NCBI GenBank assembly: GCA_046348225.1
Contig: JAXMEQ010000002.1
Span: 186,001 to 250,000, forward strand
Origin: JAXMEQ01 sp046348225
Lineage (GTDB): Bacteria > Pseudomonadota > Gammaproteobacteria > Burkholderiales > Burkholderiaceae_C
Direction of reading: 5' to 3'
DNA length: 64,000 nt
Positions 1 to 7,722 of this stretch are shown here, one piece after another. Position 1 is the first letter of the stretch, and each line of letters opens with the position of its first letter. The notes under the pieces are model-generated. The model saw nothing but the letters and a program-made list of their open reading frames with translations. It did not search any database and had not been told where the DNA came from. A program made the translations under genes and the position numbers.

Positions 1-93
1 CCTGTTGTGCTCTGGACTGCAGCGAGTGTCTGGCCCGGGCGTGACGCGCAGATGGCAGATTCATGGCAAGTTCATGACAAAAAATGGCTTGAA

Positions 94-133
94 CCCGCAC
101 TGGCATTGCGTGAGGCGCTATCAAAACCATAGC
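94..133 (+). repeat. 40-bp dispersed palindromic element, copy 1 (intergenic)
   Basis: This is the first of eight ungapped 40-bp copies of one motif: CCCGC, eight variable bases, a TGCGCAGGGC-like segment, then GCTAT-N7-ATAGC. Here the middle segment is TGCGTGAGGC and the core is GCTATCAAAACCATAGC. It lies about 14 bp upstream of the arsR -35 box. Its middle segment matches copy 8, the other intergenic copy. Confidence 0.8.
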
Positions 134-146
134 GTCTCTGACGGAA

Positions 147-175
147 TTGCTGTAATTCAATGTTTCAACTATCAT
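147..175 (+). promoter_or_regulatory. Probable sigma-70 promoter of the ars operon
   Basis: A -35 box TTGCTG (147-152) and a -10 box TATCAT (170-175) are separated by exactly 17 bp. The expected transcription start is near 182, which is the A of the arsR start codon, so the mRNA may have no leader. The spacer and -10 box are covered by the inverted repeat at 153-182, the layout expected for repression by ArsR. Boxes read by eye. Confidence 0.6.
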
Positions 176-182
176 TGAATTA
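153..182. promoter_or_regulatory. Inverted-repeat operator, probably for ArsR
   Basis: The arms TAATTCAATG (153-162) and CATTGAATTA (173-182) are perfect 10-bp inverted repeats around a 10-bp spacer. The site covers the promoter spacer and -10 box and ends on the first base of the arsR start codon. ArsR/SmtB repressors bind AT-rich dyads of this kind in front of their own gene. Binding by this ArsR is inferred from position and symmetry. Confidence 0.75.
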
Positions 183-520
183 TGGAAATGACCTTGATTG
201 ACGAAGCCGCCACCGTGCGCTCCCTGGCTGCACTGGCCCAGCCGCAGCGGCTGCGCGCCTTCCGGGCCCTGGTGGTCGCCGGGCCGGACGGCCTGACCCC
301 TGGCGCCATGGCCGAACAGCTGGGTGTTGCCCCCAGCGCACTGTCGTTCCACCTGAAAGAGCTCGCCCATGCCGGCCTGGTGAGCAGCGAGCCGCGCGGG
401 CGCCACCTGATTTACCGCGCCAGCTTCGGCCAGATGAACGCGCTGCTGGCCTACCTGACGCAGCACTGCTGCGAAGGCGCCGCCTGCGAAGTGACCGACG
501 CCAACTGCAGCACCTGCTGA
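182..520 (+). CDS. arsR: ArsR/SmtB-family metalloid-responsive repressor
   Basis: A 112-residue winged-helix repressor that would release its operator on binding As(III) or Sb(III). The recognition-helix region reads VAPSALSFHLKELAHAGLV, typical of ArsR. The C-terminus is Cys-rich: C96, C97, C102, C109 and C112. A CC...C cluster at the C-terminal end resembles the As(III) site known for the Acidithiobacillus ferrooxidans type of ArsR, whereas the E. coli type uses an ELCVCD-like motif in the DNA-binding helix. It is the first gene of a five-gene operon. ATG 182 overlaps the operator and has no ribosome-binding site. An in-frame ATG at 188 is an alternative. The family is certain; arsenic as inducer is inferred from the neighbours. 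Confidence 0.92.
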   Translation: MEMTLIDEAATVRSLAALAQPQRLRAFRALVVAGPDGLTPGAMAEQLGVAPSALSFHLKELAHAGLVSSEPRGRHLIYRASFGQMNALLAYLTQHCCEGAACEVTDANCSTC

Positions 521-529
521 GCACCCGCC

Positions 530-1813
530 ATGAACCTGGCTGACACGCTGAACCTGGGTTGCCTGTGCCGCACGCTGAATGCCGGTGAGTTGCGTGCGCA
601 GCTGGAAGCCGACCCGCGCCTGGCCGGCCTGACGCAGCAGCTGGCGGTGAGTCACCCTCACCTGTTTTCACAAACGGCCGTGTTCCTGGACCCGGCCATG
701 CGCGACGCCGTGGCGCAGGCGGTGGCGGTGCTGCACCGGGTCATGGCCCTGCCGGCCTGGCAGGCCCACGCCCTGGCGCACGCTGCCCCGATTGCGCAGC
801 ACGAGTTCGGCCCGTCCGGTGTGTTCATGGGCTACGACTTTCACCTTGGCCCGGACGGCCCGCGCCTGATCGAGATCAACACCAACGCTGGCGGGGCCTT
901 CCTGAACGCCGCACTGGCCCGGGCGCACCGCGCCTGCTGCGAGTCCATGGGCTCGCTGATGGACGCCACCGCACCCGGCCTGCCCGCGCTGGACGCCACC
1001 TTCATGGCGATGTTCCGCGCCGAATGGCAGGCCCAGCGCGGCGAGGCGCCCCTGCGCAGCGTGCTGATCGTGGACGACGACCCTGAGGCCCAGTACCTGG
1101 CGCCCGAATTCGCGCTGGCGCGCCAGCTGTTCGAAACCCATGGGCTGCGCGCCGCCGTGGCCGATGCCCGCACCCTGCAGTGGCGCGACGGCCAGCTCTG
1201 GCACACGGCCCTGCCCGGCATGGCGGTGGACATGGTCTACAACCGCCTGACCGACTTCGACCTGTCCGACCCGGCGCACGCCGCCCTGCGCGCGGCCTAC
1301 GAAGCCGGTGCGACCGTGCTCACGCCGCACCCGCGCGTGCACGCGCTGCAGGCCGACAAGCGCAACCTGATCACCCTCGGCGACGACACTCTGCTGGACG
1401 CCTGGGGCGTGAGCGAAGCCGACCGCGCCGTGCTGCAGGCCGTGGTGCCGGCCACCCAGGCGGTGACGCCGGCCAACGCCGACGCCTTGTGGGCCCAGCG
1501 CCGGCAGCTGTTCTTCAAGCCCATGGCCGGCTACGGCGCCAAGGCGGCGTACCGCGGCGACAAGATCACGCGCAAGGCCTGGGCCGATGTGACGGCCGGC
1601 GGCTTTGTCGCGCAGGCCCTGGTACCGCCGAGCGAGCGGCTGGTGGACGTGGACGGCACGGCCACCCGCCTCAAGCTGGACTTGCGCGCCTACGCCTGGC
1701 GCGGCCAGGTGCAGCTGCTGGCCGCCCGCACCTGGGCCGGCCAGACCACCAATTTCCGCACCGCAGGCGGCGGCTTTTCGCCCGTCGTGGTGCTTCCCAC
1801 CCTGCCCCTCTGA
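530..1813 (+). CDS. Circularly permuted ATP-grasp ligase-like protein of an arsenic operon
   Basis: A 427-residue protein of unknown function. The metal/catalytic half comes first: MGYDFHL (100-106), then LIEINTNAGGAF (113-124), where E115 and N117 fit Mg-ATP ligands. The nucleotide-binding half follows: VYNRLTDF (236-243), FFKPMAGYGAK (328-338) with the ATP-binding Lys at 330, and FVAQALVPP (359-367). This order, opposite to ordinary ATP-grasp enzymes, is that of glutathionylspermidine synthase and the CP_ATPgrasp families. An N-terminal CLC (11-13) and a CC pair (136-137) are visible. It starts 9 nt after arsR with no clear ribosome-binding site, so translation may be coupled. A peptide- or thiol-ligase role in arsenic detoxification is inference. 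Confidence 0.75.
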   Translation: MNLADTLNLGCLCRTLNAGELRAQLEADPRLAGLTQQLAVSHPHLFSQTAVFLDPAMRDAVAQAVAVLHRVMALPAWQAHALAHAAPIAQHEFGPSGVFMGYDFHLGPDGPRLIEINTNAGGAFLNAALARAHRACCESMGSLMDATAPGLPALDATFMAMFRAEWQAQRGEAPLRSVLIVDDDPEAQYLAPEFALARQLFETHGLRAAVADARTLQWRDGQLWHTALPGMAVDMVYNRLTDFDLSDPAHAALRAAYEAGATVLTPHPRVHALQADKRNLITLGDDTLLDAWGVSEADRAVLQAVVPATQAVTPANADALWAQRRQLFFKPMAGYGAKAAYRGDKITRKAWADVTAGGFVAQALVPPSERLVDVDGTATRLKLDLRAYAWRGQVQLLAARTWAGQTTNFRTAGGGFSPVVVLPTLPL

Positions 1814-1830
1814 ACTTTCTGGAGATTTGC

Positions 1831-2265
1831 ATGAAGCGCTTTCATGTCCACATGCATGTGGATGACCTGTCGAAAAACATCGCCTTCTACTCGGCCATGT
1901 TCAACCAGCCGCCCGCCCGCACCGAGGGCGACTATGCCAAGTGGATGCTGGAAGACCCGCCCGTCAACTTTGCGATTTCCACCCGCGGCAGCAAGCCGGG
2001 TGTGGACCATCTGGGCATCCAGGTGGGCTCGGCCGACGAACTGGCCGCGCTGAAGGACAACGCCACCCGTGCCGACATGGCGCTGCTGGACGAAGGCGAA
2101 ACCACCTGCTGCTACGCCCGCAGCGACAAGTACTGGGTGACCGACCCGCAGGGCCTGGCCTGGGAACAGTTCCACACGCTGGACACCATCCCGGTTTTCA
2201 GCGAGGCGCCACCCGCTGCCGCACAGGCCGGCGCCTGCTGTGCGCCCCGATCCGGTTGCTGCTAA
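1831..2265 (+). CDS. arsI: ArsI/CadI-like VOC-fold metalloenzyme (candidate C-As lyase)
   Basis: A 144-residue protein of the vicinal oxygen chelate fold. Candidate metal ligands are H5, H60 (GVDHLG) and E112 (WEQF). The vicinal pair C93-C94 in TTCCYARSDKYWVTDPQG is the signature of ArsI, an Fe(II) dioxygenase that removes the methyl group from trivalent methylarsenicals, and of the related CadI proteins. A Cys-rich tail (C136, C137, C143, C144) lies beyond the normal domain end. GGAG at 1821-1824 sits 6 nt before ATG. Membership of the ArsI/CadI group is well supported. Organoarsenical cleavage rather than metal binding is inferred from the motif and the operon. Confidence 0.85.
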   Translation: MKRFHVHMHVDDLSKNIAFYSAMFNQPPARTEGDYAKWMLEDPPVNFAISTRGSKPGVDHLGIQVGSADELAALKDNATRADMALLDEGETTCCYARSDKYWVTDPQGLAWEQFHTLDTIPVFSEAPPAAAQAGACCAPRSGCC

Positions 2266-2279
2266 ACCGGGGAGACGCC

Positions 2280-2777
2280 ATGAGCCAACCCATCAACGTG
2301 CTGTTCCTGTGCACCCACAATTCGGCGCGCAGCATCCTCGCGGAAGCCACGCTCAACCACATCGGCCAGGGCCGCTTCAAGGCCTGGTCGGCCGGCAGCA
2401 GCCCGCGTGCCAACCAGCGGCCCAACCCGCTGGGCCTGCAGGTGCTGCAGGCGGCGGGCATCCAGACCGACGGCCTGCGCAGCAAGAGCTGGGACGAATT
2501 CGCCGCGCCCGACGCGCCCCACATGGACCTGGTGATCACGGTGTGTGACAACGCCGCGGGCGAGGTCTGCCCCTATTGGCCCGGTCAGCCCGCCACGGCC
2601 CACTGGGGCTATGCCGACCCGTCGGCCATCGACGGGACTGACGAGCAGAAGCTCGAGGCGTTCCGCCAGACGCTGCACGCCATCCGCCGCCGGCTGGAAC
2701 TGCTGGTCAACCTGCCGGCCGGCAGCGTCGACAAGCTGATGCTGCAAACCCGCGCGCGCGACCTCGCCCGGTCATGA
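2280..2777 (+). CDS. arsC: Arsenate reductase, thioredoxin-coupled low-Mr phosphatase type
   Basis: A 165-residue cytoplasmic enzyme reducing arsenate to arsenite. It has the phosphatase loop CTHNSARS with nucleophile C11, and the redox pair C89 and C97 in VCDNAAGEVC, so all three cysteines of the thioredoxin-recycled class are present. The C-terminal 30 or so residues extend past the usual domain. Its stop overlaps the start of the aquaporin gene (ATGA), so the two are translationally coupled: the reductase makes arsenite and the channel can let it out. Confidence 0.93.
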   Translation: MSQPINVLFLCTHNSARSILAEATLNHIGQGRFKAWSAGSSPRANQRPNPLGLQVLQAAGIQTDGLRSKSWDEFAAPDAPHMDLVITVCDNAAGEVCPYWPGQPATAHWGYADPSAIDGTDEQKLEAFRQTLHAIRRRLELLVNLPAGSVDKLMLQTRARDLARS

Positions 2778-3448
2778 CGGCGCCGCTGGCCAAACAGGCG
2801 CTGGCCGAGCTGGTTGGCACCGCCGCCCTGCTCTGCGCGGTGATTGGCTCGGGCATCATGGCCGAGCGGCTGGCGGGCGGGAACGTGGCGGTCGCCCTGC
2901 TGGCCAACACGATGGCCACGGTGTTCGCGCTGTACGTGCTGATCGAAACCCTGGGCCCGGTCAGTGGGGCCCACTTCAACCCGCTGGTCACGCTGGTGAT
3001 GGCGCAAAAAGGGGCGCTGGCCCGCACCGGAACTGCGCAGGCCGCTATGATTTTCATAGCATGCCAGCTGGCCGGTGCCGTGCTGGGGGCGTGGCTGGCC
3101 AACGCCATGTTCGAGCTGCCGGTGCTGCACACCAGCGCCAAGCTGCGCGGCGGCACCGGCCAGTGGCTGGCAGAGGCCGTGGCCACAGCCGGGCTGCTGT
3201 TCGTCATCCTGCGGGCACCATCGGGCAAGGCGGCGACGCTGGTGGCGAGCTACATCGGTGCGGCCTACTGGTTCACCGCGAGCACCAGTTTTGCCAACCC
3301 GGCCGCCGTGATGGGCCGCATGTTCAGTGACAGCTTTGCCGGCATCGCGCCGGCCAGCGCCGCCGGCTTTGTGCTGGCGCAGGGCGTGGGCGCCGTCGCG
3401 GGCGTGCTGCTGGCGCGGTGGACCGCGCCCGCGCCTACCCCGCCTTGA
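2774..3448 (+). CDS. Aquaporin (MIP) family channel, probable arsenite exit route
   Basis: A 224-residue membrane protein with six hydrophobic segments and the two MIP boxes: HFNPLVT (NPL at 69-71 instead of NPA) and SFANPAAVMGR (NPA at 175-177). The Arg that usually follows the second NPA directly is replaced by Ala, suggesting an altered selectivity filter. It closes an arsR-arsC operon lacking any arsB or acr3 pump, the arrangement known for AqpS of Sinorhizobium, where the channel lets internally made arsenite leave downhill. Codons for residues about 83-96 coincide with repeat copy 2. The 3' end overlaps the end of glmM by 14 bp. Confidence 0.85.
   Translation: MTAPLAKQALAELVGTAALLCAVIGSGIMAERLAGGNVAVALLANTMATVFALYVLIETLGPVSGAHFNPLVTLVMAQKGALARTGTAQAAMIFIACQLAGAVLGAWLANAMFELPVLHTSAKLRGGTGQWLAEAVATAGLLFVILRAPSGKAATLVASYIGAAYWFTASTSFANPAAVMGRMFSDSFAGIAPASAAGFVLAQGVGAVAGVLLARWTAPAPTPP
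3021..3060 (+). repeat. 40-bp dispersed palindromic element, copy 2 (inside the aquaporin gene)
   Basis: Ends in the core GCTATGATTTTCATAGC and begins CCCGCACC. It is read in the element's usual frame and encodes ARTGTAQAAMIFIA. It falls on a membrane helix between the two NPA boxes without an obvious length change. Confidence 0.8.
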
Positions 3449-4769
3449 CGGCGTCGACCAAGCGCTGGGCACAGGCCAGGGCCTGGTGCTCGTCGCGCGC
3501 TTCCACCATCACGCGCAACAGCGGCTCGGTGCCGCTGGCACGGATCAGCACGCGGCCGGTATCGCCCAGCTCCGCCTCCACGGCCTTGGTTTCCGAGGCC
3601 AGCAGGGTGTTGGCCTTCCAGTCCTGACCGGGGCGCAGCCGAACGTTCAGCAGCGTCTGCGGGAACAGTTTCACGTCCGCCAGCAACTCCGACAGCGTCT
3701 TGTCGCTGCGCACGCAGGCCTGCAGCACCTGCAGCGCACTGATCAGGCCGTCGCCGGTGGTGTGCTTGTCCAGCGCCAGCAGGTGGCCCGAGCCTTCGCC
3801 GCCCAGCAGCCAGCCGTGCTTTTCCAGTTCCTCGAGCACATAGCGGTCGCCCACCTTGGCGCGCACGAATTTCACGCCCCGGGCCTTGAGCGCCAGCTCC
3901 ACTGCCATGTTGGTCATGAGCGTGCCGACCACGCCGGGCACCACCTCGTCGCGCGCGAGCCGTTCGGCCACCATCAGATACAGCACCTCGTCGCCGTTGT
4001 ACAGGCGGCCGGCCGCGTCCACCATCTGCAGGCGGTCGGCATCGCCGTCCAGCGCCACGCCGTAGTCGGCACGATTGGCCTTGACGGAGCGCACCAGTGC
4101 CTCGGGGTGGGTGGCGCCGACTTCGTGGTTGATGTTGAGGCCGTCGGGCGCGCAGCCAATGGCGATGACTTCACCGCCCAGTTCATGGAACACCTTGGGA
4201 GCGATGTGGTACGCGGCGCCATGAGCGCCGTCCACCACGATGCGCAGGCCCTTGAGCGTGAGGTCATTGGCGAAGGTGCTCTTGCAGAACTCGATGTAGC
4301 GGCCCGCCGCGTCGTCCAGCCGACGCGCCTTGCCCAGGCTGGCCGAGTCGGCCCACACCGGTGGCTCGTCCAGCGCCGCTTCGACGGCCAGCTCCCAGCT
4401 GTCGGGCAGCTTGGCGCCCTGGGCGCTGAAGAACTTGATGCCGTTGTCGGGATAAGCGTTGTGGCTGGCGCTGATGACCACGCCCAGGCTGGCGCGCTGG
4501 GCCCGCGTGAGGTAGGCCACGCCCGGTGTCGGCAGGGGGCCGAGCAGCACCACGTCCACCCCGGCGGAGTTGAAGCCGGACTCCAGCGCGCTTTCGAGCA
4601 TGTAGCCGGAGATCCGCGTGTCCTTGCCGATCAGCACGACGGGGCGCTCCTCGGTGCGCTTGAGCACGCGGCCCACCGCATGGGCCAGGCGCAGCACGAA
4701 GTCGGGGGTGATGGGCGCATGGCCCACGGTGCCGCGAATGCCGTCGGTGCCAAAGTACTTTCTGCTCAT
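3435..4769 (-). CDS. glmM: Phosphoglucosamine mutase
   Basis: Converts glucosamine-6-phosphate to glucosamine-1-phosphate for UDP-GlcNAc, feeding peptidoglycan and lipid A synthesis. The 444-residue length is standard. The phosphoserine loop is VVISASHNAYPDNG with S102 as the phosphorylated residue, the Mg loop is DGDADR, and the sugar-phosphate site near the C-terminus reads RASGTEPLLRVM. Its ATG overlaps the folP stop (ATGA), the classical folP-glmM pair. Its TAG stop lies inside the last codons of the convergent aquaporin gene. Confidence 0.97.
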   Translation of the reverse strand: MSRKYFGTDGIRGTVGHAPITPDFVLRLAHAVGRVLKRTEERPVVLIGKDTRISGYMLESALESGFNSAGVDVVLLGPLPTPGVAYLTRAQRASLGVVISASHNAYPDNGIKFFSAQGAKLPDSWELAVEAALDEPPVWADSASLGKARRLDDAAGRYIEFCKSTFANDLTLKGLRIVVDGAHGAAYHIAPKVFHELGGEVIAIGCAPDGLNINHEVGATHPEALVRSVKANRADYGVALDGDADRLQMVDAAGRLYNGDEVLYLMVAERLARDEVVPGVVGTLMTNMAVELALKARGVKFVRAKVGDRYVLEELEKHGWLLGGEGSGHLLALDKHTTGDGLISALQVLQACVRSDKTLSELLADVKLFPQTLLNVRLRPGQDWKANTLLASETKAVEAELGDTGRVLIRASGTEPLLRVMVEARDEHQALACAQRLVDAVKAG

Positions 4770-5635
4770 CGTGTTGTCCCTTGTGATTCTTCTGCTATGG
4801 AAATTGTAGCGGCGAGCACCTTCAGCGCCGCCACGGTGTCGCGCACGTCATGCACCCGCACCACGCCGGCGCCGCGCTCCACCGCCAGCAGGGCAGCCGC
4901 CACGCTGGGCACCAGCCGGTCCTGGACCTCCAGCCCCGTCACGGCGCCCAGTGACGACTTGCGCGACCATCCGGCCAGCAGCGGGTAGCCGCCCGCCAGC
5001 AGTTCGCGCTGCCGGGCCAGCAGCGCAAAATTCTGCGCCACCGTCTTGCCGAAGCCAATGCCCGCGTCCCAGACAATGCGGCCCGGATTGACCCCCAGCC
5101 CGCGCAGCTGCTGCGTGGCCTGCTGCAAAAAAGTGAGCACCTGGGGCAGCACGTCACCTTCCATCGGCGCCACCTGCATGGTCTGCGGGTCGCGGTGCAT
5201 GTGCATCAGGCACACGCCACAGGCCGGGTGTGCGGCCACCACGGCAGCCGCGCCCGGGCGGCGCAGCGCCCAGATGTCGTTGATGATGTCGGCGCCCAGG
5301 TCCAGCACCGCCTGCATGACTTCCGGCTTATAGGTGTCCACCGAGACCGGCACGCCCAGCGTGACGGCGCCGCGCACCACGGGCAGCACCCGGGCCAGCT
5401 CTTCGTCCAGCGGCACGGCCGGACTGCCGGGGCGGGTGGATTCACCCCCGATGTCCAGGATGTCGGCACCGTCGCGCAGCAGCTGCTCGCAGTGGGCCAG
5501 GCCCGCGGCCGCTCCGGCGTGGCGGCCGCCGTCGGAAAAAGAATCGGGGGTGACGTTCACGATCCCCATCACCTGGGGGCGCGCGAGGTCGATGCGGAAG
5601 CGGGAGGTCTGCCAGAACGGCTGGGTGGCTTGCAT
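4766..5635 (-). CDS. folP: Dihydropteroate synthase
   Basis: A 289-residue TIM-barrel enzyme joining p-aminobenzoate to dihydropterin pyrophosphate in folate synthesis, the sulfonamide target. Motifs seen: GIVNVTPDSFSDGG near the N-terminus, DIGGESTRPG, GIGFGKT, GWSRKSSLG and the closing VHDV. It is translationally coupled to glmM and separated from upstream ftsH by the hairpin at 5665-5688. ATG 5635 gives the usual family length. Confidence 0.96.
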   Translation of the reverse strand: MQATQPFWQTSRFRIDLARPQVMGIVNVTPDSFSDGGRHAGAAAGLAHCEQLLRDGADILDIGGESTRPGSPAVPLDEELARVLPVVRGAVTLGVPVSVDTYKPEVMQAVLDLGADIINDIWALRRPGAAAVVAAHPACGVCLMHMHRDPQTMQVAPMEGDVLPQVLTFLQQATQQLRGLGVNPGRIVWDAGIGFGKTVAQNFALLARQRELLAGGYPLLAGWSRKSSLGAVTGLEVQDRLVPSVAAALLAVERGAGVVRVHDVRDTVAALKVLAATISIAEESQGTTR

Positions 5636-5664
5636 CCGGCGATTGTCGCCCGGCCCTGCAAAGC

Positions 5665-5688
5665 AAAAAGGGCCCGAAGGCCCTTTTT
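5665..5688 (-). terminator. Rho-independent terminator between ftsH and folP
   Basis: Arms AAAAAGGGCC (5665-5674) and GGCCCTTTTT (5679-5688) are a perfect 10-bp inverted repeat around a 4-nt loop. Its symmetric A and T tracts would work on either strand. On the minus strand it follows ftsH and lies just upstream of folP. Confidence 0.85.
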
Positions 5689-5704
5689 ACATGTGCCGCC
5701 CGAT

Positions 5705-7618
5705 TCAGGCGGCGGTGGGTGCCGGATCGGTGGCCACCGGTGCACCCCCCGAGCCGCCGCCGGACGACGGGGGCTTACGCGGCGTCCAGTCCTTGGGCGG
5801 GCGCGGCTCCTTGCCGGCCATGATGTCGTCCAGCTGCTCGCTGTCGATGGTTTCCCATTCGAGCAGCGCCTTGGCCATGGCGTGCATCTTGTCCTTGTTC
5901 TCTTCAATCAGGCGACGCGCGAGGTTGTACTGCTCGTCGATGATGCGTCGCACTTCGCCGTCCACCTTTTGCATGGTCTGTTCGCTCATGTTGGTGGTCT
6001 TGGTGACCGAGCGGCCCAGGAACACTTCGCCTTCGTTTTCGGCATAGACCATCGGGCCCAGCGCGTCCGTCATGCCGTAGCGCATGACCATGTCGCGGGC
6101 GATCTGGGTGGCGCGCTCGAAATCGTTGCTGGCGCCGGTGGTCATCTGGTTCATGAACACTTCTTCGGCGATGCGGCCGCCAAACAGCATGCTGATCTGG
6201 TTGAGCATGTACTCGCGGTCGTAGCTGTAGCGGTCCTGTGCCGGCAGGCTCATGGTCACGCCCAGGGCGCGGCCACGCGGAATGATGGTGACCTTGTGCA
6301 CCGGGTCGCACTTGGGCAGCATCTTGCCAATCAGCGCGTGGCCGGACTCGTGGTAGGCGGTGTTGCGGCGCTCTTCCTCGGGCATCACCATGCTCTTGCG
6401 CTCGGGGCCCATGAAGATCTTGTCCTTGGCCTTCTCGAAGTCCTGCATCTCCACCACGCGGGCATTGCGGCGCGCGGCCATCAGGGCGGCTTCGTTGCAC
6501 AGGTTGGCCAGGTCGGCGCCAGACATGCCGGGCGTGCCGCGGGCAATCACCGACGGGTTCACGTCCTGCCCCAGCGGGACCTTGCGCATGTGCACGTTCA
6601 GAATCTGCTCGCGGCCACGGATGTCGGGCAGCGTTACATAGACCTGGCGGTCAAAACGGCCCGGGCGCAGCAAGGCCGCGTCGAGGATGTCAGGCCGGTT
6701 GGTGGCGGCGACCACGATCACGCCCAGGTTGGTCTCGAAGCCGTCCATCTCGACCAGCATCTGGTTCAGCGTCTGCTCGCGCTCGTCGTTGCCACCGCCC
6801 AGGCCGGCGCCGCGCTGGCGGCCCACGGCGTCAATTTCATCAATGAAGATGATGCAGGGCGCGTTCTTCTTGGCGTTCTCGAACATGTCGCGCACGCGGG
6901 CCGCGCCCACGCCGACGAACATTTCCACGAAGTCGGAGCCCGAGATGCTGAAGAAAGGCACCTTGGCTTCGCCGGCGATGCCCTTGGCCAGCAGCGTCTT
7001 GCCGGTGCCCGGAGGGCCGACCAGCAGCAGGCCGCGCGGAATGCGGCCGCCGAGCTTCTGGAACTTCTGCGGGTCCTTGAGGAAGTCCACCACTTCCTTG
7101 ACTTCTTCCTTGGCCTCGTCGCAGCCGGCCACGTCGGCAAAGGTCACGGTGTTGTTGTTCTCGTCGAGCATGCGGGCCTTGCTCTTGCCGAAGCTGAACG
7201 CCCCGCCCTTGCCGCCGCCCTGCATCTGGCGCATGAAATAGATCCACACGCCGATCAGCAGCAGCATCGGGCCCCAGCTGACCAGCAGCGTCATGAGCAG
7301 CGAGCCCTCTTCGCGCGGCTTGACGTCGAACTTGACGTTGTAGGCAATCAGGTCGCCGACCAGGCCACGGTCGAGGTAGGTGGCTGTCGTGCGCACCCGG
7401 CGGTCGTCGGTGGTGGTGGCAATGATCTCGGTGCCGCCCTGGCCTTCCTGGATGGTCGCGGCCTTGATGCGGTTGCTGCGCACTTCCTGAAGGAATTCCG
7501 AATAGCCCAGGTAGTTGGCGCCGGCGGCACCGCGCGTATCAAACTGCTTGAACACGGTGAACAGCACAAGGGCGATCACCAGCCAGACAGCAATTTTCGA
7601 AAACCATTGATTGTTCAA
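5705..7618 (-). CDS. ftsH: ATP-dependent zinc metalloprotease FtsH
   Basis: A 637-residue inner-membrane AAA+ protease that degrades misfolded membrane proteins and short-lived regulators such as LpxC. Two N-terminal membrane segments flank a periplasmic domain. The AAA module has Walker A GPPGTGKT, Walker B IIFIDEID and an SRH region, followed by the zinc site HESGH. The tail is Pro/Gly/Ser-rich. It lies 104 nt downstream of rlmE, the conserved rlmE-ftsH pairing, and is followed by a strong terminator. Confidence 0.97.
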   Translation of the reverse strand: MNNQWFSKIAVWLVIALVLFTVFKQFDTRGAAGANYLGYSEFLQEVRSNRIKAATIQEGQGGTEIIATTTDDRRVRTTATYLDRGLVGDLIAYNVKFDVKPREEGSLLMTLLVSWGPMLLLIGVWIYFMRQMQGGGKGGAFSFGKSKARMLDENNNTVTFADVAGCDEAKEEVKEVVDFLKDPQKFQKLGGRIPRGLLLVGPPGTGKTLLAKGIAGEAKVPFFSISGSDFVEMFVGVGAARVRDMFENAKKNAPCIIFIDEIDAVGRQRGAGLGGGNDEREQTLNQMLVEMDGFETNLGVIVVAATNRPDILDAALLRPGRFDRQVYVTLPDIRGREQILNVHMRKVPLGQDVNPSVIARGTPGMSGADLANLCNEAALMAARRNARVVEMQDFEKAKDKIFMGPERKSMVMPEEERRNTAYHESGHALIGKMLPKCDPVHKVTIIPRGRALGVTMSLPAQDRYSYDREYMLNQISMLFGGRIAEEVFMNQMTTGASNDFERATQIARDMVMRYGMTDALGPMVYAENEGEVFLGRSVTKTTNMSEQTMQKVDGEVRRIIDEQYNLARRLIEENKDKMHAMAKALLEWETIDSEQLDDIMAGKEPRPPKDWTPRKPPSSGGGSGGAPVATDPAPTAA

Positions 7619-7722
7619 CTGAGGCTCCGGAAGGAAGACTAGGACTAACTGCGACCCATTTTAGGCGTTTCAAGCAATGGAATGATGTATTTTCGCTACG
7701 GAGTCCATAGGGGAAACAAGGC

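Noticed and set aside
3..44. A possible Cys-rich C-terminus (CCALDCSECLARA then stop) at the left edge.
   Set aside because: All three plus frames are open here and only 13 residues are visible, so a gene end cannot be claimed.
3327..4988. A plus-strand open frame of 553 codons opposite glmM.
   Set aside because: It is the antisense shadow of glmM, which has every expected motif.
5195..7642. A plus-strand open frame of 815 codons opposite folP and ftsH.
   Set aside because: Its translation is rich in His, Gly and Val and mirrors the codon use of ftsH on the other strand. No domain is visible.
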